Below, piece after piece: positions 1 to 6,166 of a stretch of 6,356 nt of DNA. Numbering within the stretch: the first letter of the stretch is position 1; each line of letters begins with the position of its first letter. The translations under genes and the position numbers were made by a program. The DNA comes from Actinomyces sp. GTDB lineage: Bacteria > Actinomycetota > Acidimicrobiia > Acidimicrobiales > Aldehydirespiratoraceae. The DNA lies in the NCBI GenBank assembly GCA_003697065.1, contig RFFY01000711.1:1-6356 (forward strand), given 5' to 3'. The notes below the pieces were generated by a model, which was not told the DNA's origin, made no database searches, and was given only the letters and a program-made list of their open reading frames with translations.

Positions 1-1161
1 ATGATCAAGGCCAAGGGGCGCGAGCTGCTGGGTGAGCATGGCTTCCGCTACATCACGTCGATGACCGACCCCGAGATCCGCAAGGCCCTGGCGTCGGGTC
101 TGCTGCAGCTCAGCTTGTTCGACGAGGATGTCGCCGAGGTCGTCTCTGGGGACCGTCGATACATCCTGCGCCGCAATCCGGCGATGACCGCGCGGACGCG
201 GAGCCGGCGGGCCGACCAGTTTGCGCGCGTCCAGGCCAAGGTCGATGCCCGCAACGCGTTGGTGGCCACCAGCAAGCGGGCAGACCCGCAGGTGTCGCTG
301 CGGTCCGCCAACAAGTGGTTGAAGACCTACAAGCTGGACAAGTACGTTTCCGCCGAACTGCATGACCGCGTGGTCCACCTGGTCGTGGACCACGAGGCGC
401 AGCGCGAACTCGAAAGCCTCGACGGCTGCTATGTCGTCACCACCGACGTGCCGGTCGCGCATGCCTCCGCTCAAGAGATCTGGGACCGCTACGGTGACCT
501 CCAGAAGGTCGAGCGCAACTTCCGAACCATGAAGACCGCGGGCCTCCAACTGCGCCCCATCTTCCTGCGAAAGGCCAACCGGACCCGTGCGCACGCCTTC
601 GTGACGATGCTTGCCCTCAAGATCACCCGAGAACTCGAACGCCGGGTCGCTCCCCTGGGGCTGACCTGGAAGGACGCGCTGGACCGGCTGCAGGCCGTGC
701 GGTTGGTGACACTGGCGGACCCGAACCTGGGCCTCTGGCGACTCCCCACTACCTGGGCGACCGAGCAACGCGAGGTTCTCGACGTGCTCCCACGCCTGCC
801 TCCCCCGCGGTTGTCTCTACATCCTGCGGGCGGGGTCAGTCCAAAACTGACCGTTCTACCTTGGGTGTCGGGCTCGGGCTGGCTGGGCTTATGGGGGAAG
901 ATCCGTCAGACCCCGGAGGGGGGAGTCGCTCCGCGGAGTGGTTGGACCGGGAGGGCGAAGCCCGGAGGTCCAACTGCGACGCGGGGTGACGGGGGGAACC
1001 TGGAGGGGTTCCCCCCTGGAGAACTCGCGGCCCACCGGGGAGCGATAGGACGCCCTCCATGTCGCACGCTCCGACCCACCGTCTTGTCGCCACCCTTCGC
1101 CGCGACCTGCAGGCCGTCTTCGACCGCGACCCGGCGGCCCGCAGTCGGCTGGAAGCGCTGA
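1..1161 (+). CDS. IS1634/IS4-like DDE transposase, C-terminal part (5' end outside window)
   Basis: This is the C-terminal half of a DDE transposase that would cut and join insertion-sequence ends. The family is recognised from the segment GDRRYILRRNP (about residues 50-60), a beta strand ending in CYVVTTDV (143-150), and the block YGDLQKVERNFRTMKT (164-179). That block carries the catalytic Glu (E171) with R175 and K178, as in the IS4-type Y-R-E-K signature. It is followed by LRPIFLRKANRTRAHAF, typical of IS1634-type enzymes. The first two catalytic Asp residues would lie upstream, so the Met at base 1 is probably internal and the gene is cut by the window edge. Family-like sequence fades near residue 270 (base ~810). 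The remaining ~115 codons look like GC-rich read-through. They cross several hairpins and overlap the first 103 bases of cysE in another frame. The natural stop may have been lost by frameshift or rearrangement. The family is fairly sure; the 3' boundary is not. Confidence 0.75.
   Translation: MIKAKGRELLGEHGFRYITSMTDPEIRKALASGLLQLSLFDEDVAEVVSGDRRYILRRNPAMTARTRSRRADQFARVQAKVDARNALVATSKRADPQVSLRSANKWLKTYKLDKYVSAELHDRVVHLVVDHEAQRELESLDGCYVVTTDVPVAHASAQEIWDRYGDLQKVERNFRTMKTAGLQLRPIFLRKANRTRAHAFVTMLALKITRELERRVAPLGLTWKDALDRLQAVRLVTLADPNLGLWRLPTTWATEQREVLDVLPRLPPPRLSLHPAGGVSPKLTVLPWVSGSGWLGLWGKIRQTPEGGVAPRSGWTGRAKPGGPTATRGDGGNLEGFPPGELAAHRGAIGRPPCRTLRPTVLSPPFAATCRPSSTATRRPAVGWKR
834..852. repeat. 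Inverted repeat, 7-bp stem, at the end of the transposase region
   Basis: GGTCAGT and ACTGACC form a perfect 7-bp stem around the loop CCAAA. It lies where family-like transposase sequence has ended. It could be a weak terminator-like hairpin or part of the IS end. No T-run follows, so termination is unsupported. Confidence 0.5.
929..974. repeat. Palindrome followed by a larger hairpin
   Basis: CTCCGCGGAG (929-938) is a perfect 10-bp palindrome. Two bases later, GTTGGACC (941-948) pairs perfectly with GGTCCAAC (967-974). Inside that stem, GGGC (953-956) pairs with GCCC (960-963) across a GAA loop, giving a two-tier hairpin with a purine-rich internal loop. This is non-coding in appearance and may be a copy of a dispersed palindromic repeat, but only one copy is visible here. 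Confidence 0.5.
991..1016. repeat. Strong GC hairpin in the cysE leader
   Basis: GGGGGGAACC (991-1000) is exactly complementary to GGTTCCCCCC (1007-1016), a 10-bp stem with the 6-base loop TGGAGG. It ends 42 bases before the cysE ATG. The heptamer CCTGGAG occurs at 999-1005 and again at 1015-1021. There is no T-tract, so it is not a standard intrinsic terminator. It could be a leader structure, an RNA-stability element, or part of a repeat left by the neighbouring IS. Confidence 0.55.
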
Positions 1162-1808
1162 CCTGCTACCCGGGGCTGCATGCCCTGGTGGCCCACCGCG
1201 TGGCCCACCGCCTGTGGACCGGCGGGCACCAGCTCTCGGCGCGGCTCATCTCGCACTGGAGCCGGGTGTTGACGGGCATCGAGATCCACCCGGGGGCCGA
1301 GGTGGGCGCCGGGGTGTTCATCGACCACGGCATGGGCGTGGTCGTCGGCGAGACCTCGGTCATCGGCGACGACTGCACGCTGTACCACGGGGTCACCCTG
1401 GGGGGCACGAGCTGGCGCAAGGTCAAGCGCCACCCCACCCTCGGAAACGGCGTGGTCGTGGGGGCCGGCGCCAAGCTGCTCGGCCCCATCGTCGTCGGCG
1501 ACGATGCCCGGGTGGGGGCCAACTCGGTGGTCGTCCGGGACGTTCCGGCGGGCGCGACGGTCGTCGGGGTCCCGGCCCGGCTGGTCCAGGAACGCACCCC
1601 GGCCGAGGCGCCGGCGGATGCTCCCCACTGGCGCCGCGATCCCACGGTGGGCGCCGACGACCCGGTGTTCTCGCGCCTCGCCGAGCTGGAGGCCGAGGTC
1701 CGGGCGCTCAAGGGCCTGCCCCCGCTGCCCGGCGGCGGCGGGGGGGATCCCCAGGTCCGAGGTGGGGAGCCGCCCCCGGCGCGCCCGCGGCGCAAGGAGC
1801 CCCGATGA
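1059..1808 (+). CDS. cysE: Serine O-acetyltransferase (short EpsC/Bacillus CysE type)
   Basis: A cytoplasmic enzyme that transfers acetyl from acetyl-CoA to L-serine, giving O-acetylserine for cysteine synthesis. A short helical N-terminal domain (about 1-65) is followed by a left-handed beta-helix of hexapeptide repeats (about 70-175). GIEIHPGA (73-80) and FIDHGMGVVVGET (87-99) contain the catalytic His (H90). VTLGGT (112-117) and KRHP with H125 complete the active-site region, and GVPARLV closes the helix. The tail DPVFSRLAELEAEVRALKG (201-219) matches the coiled end of the Bacillus-type enzyme. After it comes a Gly/Pro/Arg-rich extension (221-249) encoded partly by a G-rich tract near 1733-1746. 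The start is chosen for TAGGA at 1046-1050, 8 bases before ATG, and because the N-terminus matches the family length. Its stop overlaps the cysK start. The protein does not end in Ile, the residue that inserts into CysK in the classical cysteine synthase complex. Confidence 0.92.
   Translation: MSHAPTHRLVATLRRDLQAVFDRDPAARSRLEALTCYPGLHALVAHRVAHRLWTGGHQLSARLISHWSRVLTGIEIHPGAEVGAGVFIDHGMGVVVGETSVIGDDCTLYHGVTLGGTSWRKVKRHPTLGNGVVVGAGAKLLGPIVVGDDARVGANSVVVRDVPAGATVVGVPARLVQERTPAEAPADAPHWRRDPTVGADDPVFSRLAELEAEVRALKGLPPLPGGGGGDPQVRGGEPPPARPRRKEPR
1794..1808 (+). promoter_or_regulatory. cysK Shine-Dalgarno and ATGA stop/start overlap
   Basis: AAGGAG (1794-1799) lies 5 bases before the ATG at 1805-1807. 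The cysE stop TGA is 1806-1808, so the two genes share ATGA. This fixes the cysK start, although the reading frame is open much further upstream, and implies translational coupling. Confidence 0.85.
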
Positions 1809-2728
1809 AGCGCTGCGCCGACCTGCTGGAACTCGTCGGGCGCACGCCGGTCGTGCGCATCAACCGGGCCTGCGACCCGGCCATGGCGACGCTGTGGGCC
1901 AAGCTGGAGTACGAAAACCCGGGCGGTTCCATCAAGGACCGCATCGCCGCCCGGATGATCGACCAGGCGGAGGCCGCCGGGCGCATCCGGCCGGGGCGCA
2001 CCACCATCGTCGAAGCGACCAGCGGCAACACCGGCATCGGCCTGGCCATGGTCTGCGCGGTGCGCGGCTACCGGCTGGTGCTGACCATGCCCGACGACGT
2101 CTCGGTCGAGCGGCGCACCCTGCTGGCCGCCTATGGCGCCGAGTGCGTGCTGACCCCGGCGGCGGGGGCGATGCCGGCCGCCATCGCCCGGGCCGAGGAG
2201 CTGGGCGCCCGCGTCGACGACGCCTTCTTCCCCCGCCAGTTCGAAAACCCCGACAACCCCTTGGCCCACCGCCTGGGCACCGGGCCCGAGCTGGTCGACG
2301 CCTTCGACGACATCGGGCTGGACGGCTTCGTGGCCGGCATCGGGACCGGCGGCACCATCACCGGGGTCGCCCCGGTGCTGCGGGCCCGGTGGCCGGACAT
2401 CGTCATCTACGCTGTCGAGCCCGCCGCCAGCGACGTGCTCAGCGGCGGCGCCCCGGGGCTGCACCAGATCCAGGGCCTGGGTGCGGGCTTCGTGCCGCCG
2501 GTACTCGACCGGGACGCCTACGACGCCGTCGTACCGGTCGCCGACGACACCGCCATGGAAGGGGCCCGCATGCTGGCCCGGGCCGAGGGGCTGCTGGTCG
2601 GGATCTCGTCGGGGGCGACGTTTGCGGTGGCCCGGCAGCTCGGCCGCAAGCTGGGCCCCGGCAAGAACATCGCCTTCATCTGTGCCAGCAGCGGCGAGCG
2701 GTACCTGTCGACGGCGCTGTTTGCCTGA
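1805..2728 (+). CDS. cysK: Cysteine synthase (O-acetylserine sulfhydrylase)
   Basis: A 307-residue PLP enzyme of the fold-type II family. It replaces the acetate of O-acetylserine with sulfide to give L-cysteine, using the product of the preceding gene. Visible motifs, in order, are VGRTPVVRI (11-19), NPGGSIKDR (38-46) with the PLP-binding Lys K44, and the substrate loop TSGNTGIG (72-79). The phosphate-binding GIGTGGTITG (178-187) follows, then HQIQGLGAGF (220-229) and GLLVGISSGA (262-271), whose Ser S269 contacts the pyridine nitrogen. Length and motif order match complete CysK proteins and there is no C-terminal CBS domain. SIKDR rather than SVKCR is common outside the enterobacteria. Cystathionine beta-synthase-like activity is possible in this superfamily, but coupling to cysE strongly favours cysteine synthase. 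Confidence 0.93.
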   Translation: MKRCADLLELVGRTPVVRINRACDPAMATLWAKLEYENPGGSIKDRIAARMIDQAEAAGRIRPGRTTIVEATSGNTGIGLAMVCAVRGYRLVLTMPDDVSVERRTLLAAYGAECVLTPAAGAMPAAIARAEELGARVDDAFFPRQFENPDNPLAHRLGTGPELVDAFDDIGLDGFVAGIGTGGTITGVAPVLRARWPDIVIYAVEPAASDVLSGGAPGLHQIQGLGAGFVPPVLDRDAYDAVVPVADDTAMEGARMLARAEGLLVGISSGATFAVARQLGRKLGPGKNIAFICASSGERYLSTALFA

Positions 2729-2781
2729 GCTTTGGCGTCGTGGGTCGGCGGGTGTGTCCGCCTGTCGGGGCGGATGCGGCG

Positions 2782-2798
2782 GCAGAGCTGTCTGCTTT
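2782..2798 (+). terminator. Possible weak intrinsic terminator after cysK
   Basis: GCAGA and TCTGC form a 5-bp stem around GCTG, followed immediately by TTT. The stem is short and the T-run minimal. It is the best terminator candidate downstream of cysK, but doubtful. Confidence 0.2.
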
Positions 2799-2893
2799 CG
2801 CCACGAAGTGTGCGCGCGGAGCGGCGTCGATTGACCGGCCTGGCGGCGCGTGCGAGGGTCTCTCTCGACGGCGGCCGTGACATTCGGCGAAGA

Positions 2894-2940
2894 AAGAATT
2901 CTTCCGGTGAAAAATTTTCCCTTGCCCGCCGAAAAATTTT
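2894..2940. repeat. AT-rich palindrome and paired GAAAAATTTT elements
   Basis: AAGAATTCTT (2894-2903) is a perfect palindrome. GAAAAATTTT occurs at 2909-2918 and again at 2931-2940, a start-to-start spacing of 22 bases (about two helical turns). Each copy contains the self-complementary AAAATTTT. The copies flank the proposed -35 hexamer, which suggests an intrinsically curved promoter or a two-site operator. No binding protein can be named from sequence alone. Confidence 0.5.
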
Positions 2941-2950
2941 GGGCGATAAC
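2922..2950 (+). promoter_or_regulatory. Predicted sigma70-like promoter of the pilin gene
   Basis: TTGCCC (2922-2927) and GATAAC (2945-2950) are separated by exactly 17 bases. Each matches 4 of 6 consensus positions. The site lies in the only AT-rich patch of the window. It would start transcription near 2957, leaving a leader of about 65 bases before the pilin ATG. A different sigma factor cannot be excluded. Confidence 0.45.
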
Positions 2951-3022
2951 ACTGATGCGCGGTCACCGAACAACCCCCGCGTCGAACCCAACCCACCGGC
3001 CTCTGGCCAACGGAGCAACACC

Positions 3023-3193
3023 ATGACGACCATCACCCGCCTCATCCAGGACGAGTCCGGCGCCACCGCGATCGAGTACGGCCTCATCGCCGCCCTCGTC
3101 TCCGTCGTCATCATCGGCGCGCTGACCACCCTCGGCTCCAACCTGTCGACGCTGTTCTCCAGCATCGCCAGCACGGTGTCTGTCGGCTCCTGA
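3023..3193 (+). CDS. flp: Flp/Fap-type (type IVb) pilin precursor
   Basis: A small pilin subunit of 56 residues, the usual size for Flp pilins assembled by Tad machinery into adhesive surface fibres. The leader of 13 residues ends in ESG, then GATAIEYGLIA gives the classical cleavage site for a TadV/CpaA-type prepilin peptidase. After cleavage, Glu is at mature position +5 and Tyr at +6, the Flp hallmark. A hydrophobic helix follows (about residues 20-35), then a short Ser/Thr-rich tail, for a mature length of 43. The frame is open upstream to 2732, but ATG 3023 is chosen because GGAG (3012-3015) sits 7 bases before it and the short leader fits the family. The gene has its own promoter and a strong terminator, consistent with abundant expression of a single subunit. 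No tad/cpa genes are in the window. Confidence 0.92.
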   Translation: MTTITRLIQDESGATAIEYGLIAALVSVVIIGALTTLGSNLSTLFSSIASTVSVGS

Positions 3194-3211
3194 TCGGCGT
3201 ACCGGCAGGTT

Positions 3212-3246
3212 CGCCCCCGGTGGGACTTCCCACCGGGGGCGTTCTG
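3212..3246 (+). terminator. Intrinsic terminator after the pilin gene
   Basis: A perfect 13-bp GC-rich stem (3212-3224 with 3229-3241) closes around the tetraloop ACTT and is followed by TTCT. It lies 18 bases past the pilin stop codon. The U-tract is weak, as is common in high-GC genomes. It separates the pilin transcript from the membrane-protein gene downstream. Confidence 0.75.
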
Positions 3247-3301
3247 CGTCTGGGGGTGGCCGGTCGCGGTCCCGCCCTCCCTCGCGATAGCGGGCGCCTC
3301 G

Positions 3302-5014
3302 ATGACCACCCCACCGGACAACCCGCACCCCGCCGCCCCGCCGGCGACGGATCGCAGGATCGAGCTGGCCGTGCTGGCGGTGCTGCTGGTCTGCCTGGTG
3401 GGGGCGCAGGTCGGGCTGACGGCCTGGGGTGCCGAGATCGGCGTCGATGGCGGCTACTACACCGACGTCGCCATGCACGTGCGCGACGGCGACGGCCTGG
3501 TCAGCGACGTGTCGCTGTACCACGCCGGCTTCCCGCGCTTTCCGTACCCCTCGCCCATCTACCCGCTGTGGCCCTGGCTGTACGGGATGGCCGGCCGGCT
3601 CTGGCCCATCCTGTCCGTGGCCCACTGGCTGCCGTTTGTGCTGTGGGTGCTGTCGCTGCTTGGCGCATTCCTGTTCGGGCGCAGCCTGCTGCCGGGGCGG
3701 CTGCTCGGCCTGCGCGGGGTCCACGCCGGCCACCTCGCCGTGCTGATGCTCGGCACCCAGCGCGAATACAGCCGTTTCTCCACCCGGCCCTACACCGAAG
3801 CGCTGGCCTTCTGCCTGCTCACCTGGACCCTGTGGCGGGCCGGCCGCCTGCCGCCTCGCCTGCGCAGCGGGGTCGAGCTGGGGCTGTGGCTGTCGCTGCT
3901 GTGCCTGACGCGCTCGCAGATGTTCATCGTGCCCGTTGCGCTGGCGCTTTCGCTGGGGGTCGCAGCGCTGAGCGGGCCGGAGGGTCGGCGCTGGCTGCTC
4001 CCAGGCGGTGTCGCGCTGTCCATCGTCGCGGGAGCCCTGGCGATCTGGTGGGCGTCGATCCGCGACACCGTCGTCGACGCCAGCCCGCTGACCCTGCTGC
4101 GCTTCGACCAGGCTCGGGCCACCGACGTGCTCTCGCCCCTCGACATCATCAAGGACACGTCGGGGCCGTGGGAGTTCATCGTCGATCGCCTCGGCGGCGT
4201 GCTGCTGGCCTGGTCGCTGACCGACTGGGACCACTCCTACGCGCGCGGCTTCTTCTCGTGGCACTGGGCGCTGCCGGCGGCCGCCATCGTCGCGCTGTGG
4301 TCGCTGCCGCGGCTGCGCGCCGTGGACTGGCGCGCGGCCCTGCGCAGCCCCCGGGCCCTGCCGTGGTCGTTCGTCATCCTGGTGGCGCTGGGGGGCCTCG
4401 CCAGCGTGCACCTCCCCCACAAGGACGGCTTCGACGACTGGTACTTCCGCCGTCGCCACGCCGTGATCTGCTTCCTCGCCTTCTTCCTCTGCCTGCTCTA
4501 CCTGCTGCGCCAGCCCCGGACCCCGGGCCGCCTCGCCGGCGTCGCCATCGTGGTGTCGGCCATCGGCTTTTCGGTGGAGTCGTTGTACTGGCGCTTCGAC
4601 CATGCCCTGCAGGACCCGGGTCCCGACCCCGATGTCGAGCTGGCCCAGTGGCTGGGCGAGCACCGCGGCGACGACGGGCAGCTCGTCGTCGCGCTCAACG
4701 CCTTCAAGCCGCCGGAGCTGGCCTGGCGGACCACCGGCGTGGGCTACCACTGGTTCTACGAGCGCACCGCCCTGGTCGACCTCTGCCGGATGTTCGACGT
4801 GCTGGGCGCCGAGCTGCTGGTGTTCAACCCCCGGGCGACCCGCGGATGGGTCTTCCTCGACGATCGCAAGGCGTTTCGCCGGGCCTTCCGGCCATCCACC
4901 GACCGGCCGGCGGGCTACGCCGTCTACACCCGGCGGGCCCCGTCAGTCCCCTGCGACACCTCCCCCGACCCGGCCGCCGGAGATGGGGCCGGCGGCGTCG
5001 ACGAAGGGCAGTGA
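3302..5014 (+). CDS. Polytopic membrane protein, probable GT-C (GT39/ArnT-like) glycosyltransferase
   Basis: A 570-residue integral membrane protein. The N-terminus has a Pro-rich cytoplasmic stretch (1-18), a first membrane segment (20-42), then an outward loop starting GVDGGYYTDVAMHVRDGDG (47-65). An acidic residue with a D-x-x-Y pattern and the G-D-G-L run just after the first helix is how GT-C enzymes begin (D49 is the candidate catalytic Asp). Further hydrophobic segments lie near 105-126, 165-180, 190-222, 232-251, 319-336, 353-369, 385-403 and 409-425. TRPYTEALAF and LCLTRSQMFIVP resemble the mid-region helices of such enzymes. A soluble tail (about 440-545, with VELAQWLGEHRGDDGQLVV) is also common in them. 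The expected role is transfer of a sugar from a polyprenyl-phosphate donor to a lipid, glycan or protein. No clear Shine-Dalgarno sequence precedes ATG 3302. The last 72 bases overlap the convergent lipoprotein gene. The fold is fairly likely; the substrate is unknown. Confidence 0.6.
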   Translation: MTTPPDNPHPAAPPATDRRIELAVLAVLLVCLVGAQVGLTAWGAEIGVDGGYYTDVAMHVRDGDGLVSDVSLYHAGFPRFPYPSPIYPLWPWLYGMAGRLWPILSVAHWLPFVLWVLSLLGAFLFGRSLLPGRLLGLRGVHAGHLAVLMLGTQREYSRFSTRPYTEALAFCLLTWTLWRAGRLPPRLRSGVELGLWLSLLCLTRSQMFIVPVALALSLGVAALSGPEGRRWLLPGGVALSIVAGALAIWWASIRDTVVDASPLTLLRFDQARATDVLSPLDIIKDTSGPWEFIVDRLGGVLLAWSLTDWDHSYARGFFSWHWALPAAAIVALWSLPRLRAVDWRAALRSPRALPWSFVILVALGGLASVHLPHKDGFDDWYFRRRHAVICFLAFFLCLLYLLRQPRTPGRLAGVAIVVSAIGFSVESLYWRFDHALQDPGPDPDVELAQWLGEHRGDDGQLVVALNAFKPPELAWRTTGVGYHWFYERTALVDLCRMFDVLGAELLVFNPRATRGWVFLDDRKAFRRAFRPSTDRPAGYAVYTRRAPSVPCDTSPDPAAGDGAGGVDEGQ

Positions 5015-6166
5015 GCCCGGCGGGTACGCGGTCATCCGCCAGATGGCCCCGCGCAGCCCCGTCTCGTCGACGTCGGGGTTGGCGAACTCCCAGACGGTGG
5101 TGCCGTCGGCGTCCACCTCGCGGACGTAGCCGCTGTCCGAGATGGTGATCAGCGTGTTGCCGTTTTCGAGGCGCTGCACGCTGCCGCGGGTCTTGCTGAA
5201 GAAGCGGGGCGGGCCGTCGTAGCGCCAGGTCACCCGGTTGGTGAGCGGGTCCAGCTCGACCACCCGGGAGCGCTTCGTGCCGTTGTCGAAGATGAGGATG
5301 TGGCCATCGTCGAGCAGCACCGGGTCGTGCTGGAAGGTGAGGTTGCCCGGCCCCCACAGCCACAGGATCTCGTGGCTGTCGCCGTCGAGGATGGCGACGG
5401 TGTGGATGTTGCGCATGCTCAGCAGCACGTTGCCGCGGGCGTACAGCGGCGAACGGTCGGCCAGGGCGCCGTCGAAGACCTCGACGTGGTTGGTGTGCAG
5501 CAGGTCGAGGTCGGCGGTGGCGCCGGGTCGGGCTCGCACGGCGCCGGTGTCGGGGAGCAGGAAGGCGTAGGGCGAGGCCCGCAGCGCCTCGAGGACCGAC
5601 CACTCCTCGACCAGGTCGCCGTCGGGGGTGAGCACGGTGACGACGTCGTCGAGAACGTCGAGACTCTCGTGCAGGTCGGGGATCCGGCGGGCGTGGCGGG
5701 ACAGGACGTGGATGCGCCCGTCGGCGTCGACGTCGAGGTCGTGGTGGGTGCGGGCCCGGAAGGTCCAGCGGATGCGGCCGTCGCGGCGCAGCGCGACCAG
5801 GCCGACGTCCTTCATGAGCACGATGAGGTCGCCGGTGTCGGGGTCGAGGTGGACGTGCTGCCAGGGGGCCTCGGTGTCGGCGGCCCAGTGGGCGACCGGC
5901 CGGCCGTCCAGGTCGATGAGCCAGGCCTGCTCCTGGGTGCGCGAGTAGTAGAAGCGCAGCCCGGGCGCGGGGCGACCGGGTTCGTGGACCAGCACGCCCC
6001 GCTTGTCGGCGTCGGGGTCGACGGTGCCGTCGACGTAGCCGAGGGCCTGCAGCAGGTCGGCCTGCTCGGTGCCGGCCTCGACCAGGCGGCGGGGGTCCGG
6101 CGGATCGGCGGGCTGGCCACAGGCCAGTAGCAGGGCCAGCAGCAGGGGCAGCAGCAGGGGCGGCAT
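4943..6166 (-). CDS. Arylsulfotransferase (ASST)-like lipoprotein
   Basis: A 407-residue exported protein with a very hydrophobic signal (1-15) and the lipobox LLAC, making C16 the lipidated residue. No other cysteine is seen. The signal lacks the usual basic residue near its start. The mature part reads as a beta-propeller of the PF14269/ASST type. Motifs are HHDLDVDADGRIHVL (141-155), LLHTNHVEVFDG (222-233), GNVLLSMRNIHTVAILD (245-261), LTFQHDPVLLDDGHILIFDNG (276-296) and GSVQRLENGNTLITISDSG (328-346). ASST enzymes move sulfate from an aryl sulfate donor to a phenol through a catalytic His. H224, H227 and H280 are candidate active-site residues here, but activity is not assured because related propellers may only bind ligands. 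The start overlaps the upstream dehydrogenase stop (TGATG) with no separate Shine-Dalgarno sequence, so translation is probably coupled. The 3' end lies inside the convergent membrane-protein gene. Confidence 0.75.
   Translation of the reverse strand: MPPLLLPLLLALLLACGQPADPPDPRRLVEAGTEQADLLQALGYVDGTVDPDADKRGVLVHEPGRPAPGLRFYYSRTQEQAWLIDLDGRPVAHWAADTEAPWQHVHLDPDTGDLIVLMKDVGLVALRRDGRIRWTFRARTHHDLDVDADGRIHVLSRHARRIPDLHESLDVLDDVVTVLTPDGDLVEEWSVLEALRASPYAFLLPDTGAVRARPGATADLDLLHTNHVEVFDGALADRSPLYARGNVLLSMRNIHTVAILDGDSHEILWLWGPGNLTFQHDPVLLDDGHILIFDNGTKRSRVVELDPLTNRVTWRYDGPPRFFSKTRGSVQRLENGNTLITISDSGYVREVDADGTTVWEFANPDVDETGLRGAIWRMTAYPPGSLPFVDAAGPISGGRVGGGVAGD

Larger units (their letters stand above)
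2729..3022. other. Intergenic region between cysK and the pilin gene
   Basis: No gene is supported in these 294 bases. The first ~155 are GC-rich with only small inverted repeats: GGCGG/CCGCC at 2747-2762, and GCAGA/TCTGC at 2782-2795 followed by TTT. The second could act as a weak terminator for cysEK. From about 2885 to 2950 the composition turns sharply AT-rich and holds the pilin promoter region. Confidence 0.6.

Noticed and set aside
1281..1300. Glu in place of the catalytic Asp of E. coli CysE (IEIHP versus IDIHP)
   Set aside because: From recollection of the Bacillus-type sequence, GIEIHPGA is the normal form in short-type enzymes, so this is not a defect.
1166..2464. Long minus-strand open frame opposite cysE-cysK
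   Set aside because: It is antisense to two clear enzymes and its translation is compositionally biased with no recognisable domain.
2747..2762. GGCGG/CCGCC hairpin after cysK as a terminator
   Set aside because: The 5-bp stem has no following T-run, and such pairs are expected by chance at this base composition.
2963..4750. Long minus-strand open frame (595 codons) across the pilin and membrane-protein genes
   Set aside because: Its translation is Gln/Arg/Pro/Ala/Gly-rich with no domain motif. It lies antisense to two well-supported genes, as expected for GC-rich DNA.
3220..5148. Long plus-strand open frame (642 codons) overlapping the GT-C gene in another frame
   Set aside because: It is Arg/Pro/Ala-rich low-complexity sequence without motifs. 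The 3302-5014 frame has membrane segments and a family-like pattern.
5300..6130. Plus-strand frame opposite the lipoprotein, rich in Val/Gly/Asp
   Set aside because: The repetitive-looking Val/Gly/Asp pattern is the complement of the lipoprotein codons. There is no start context or motif.
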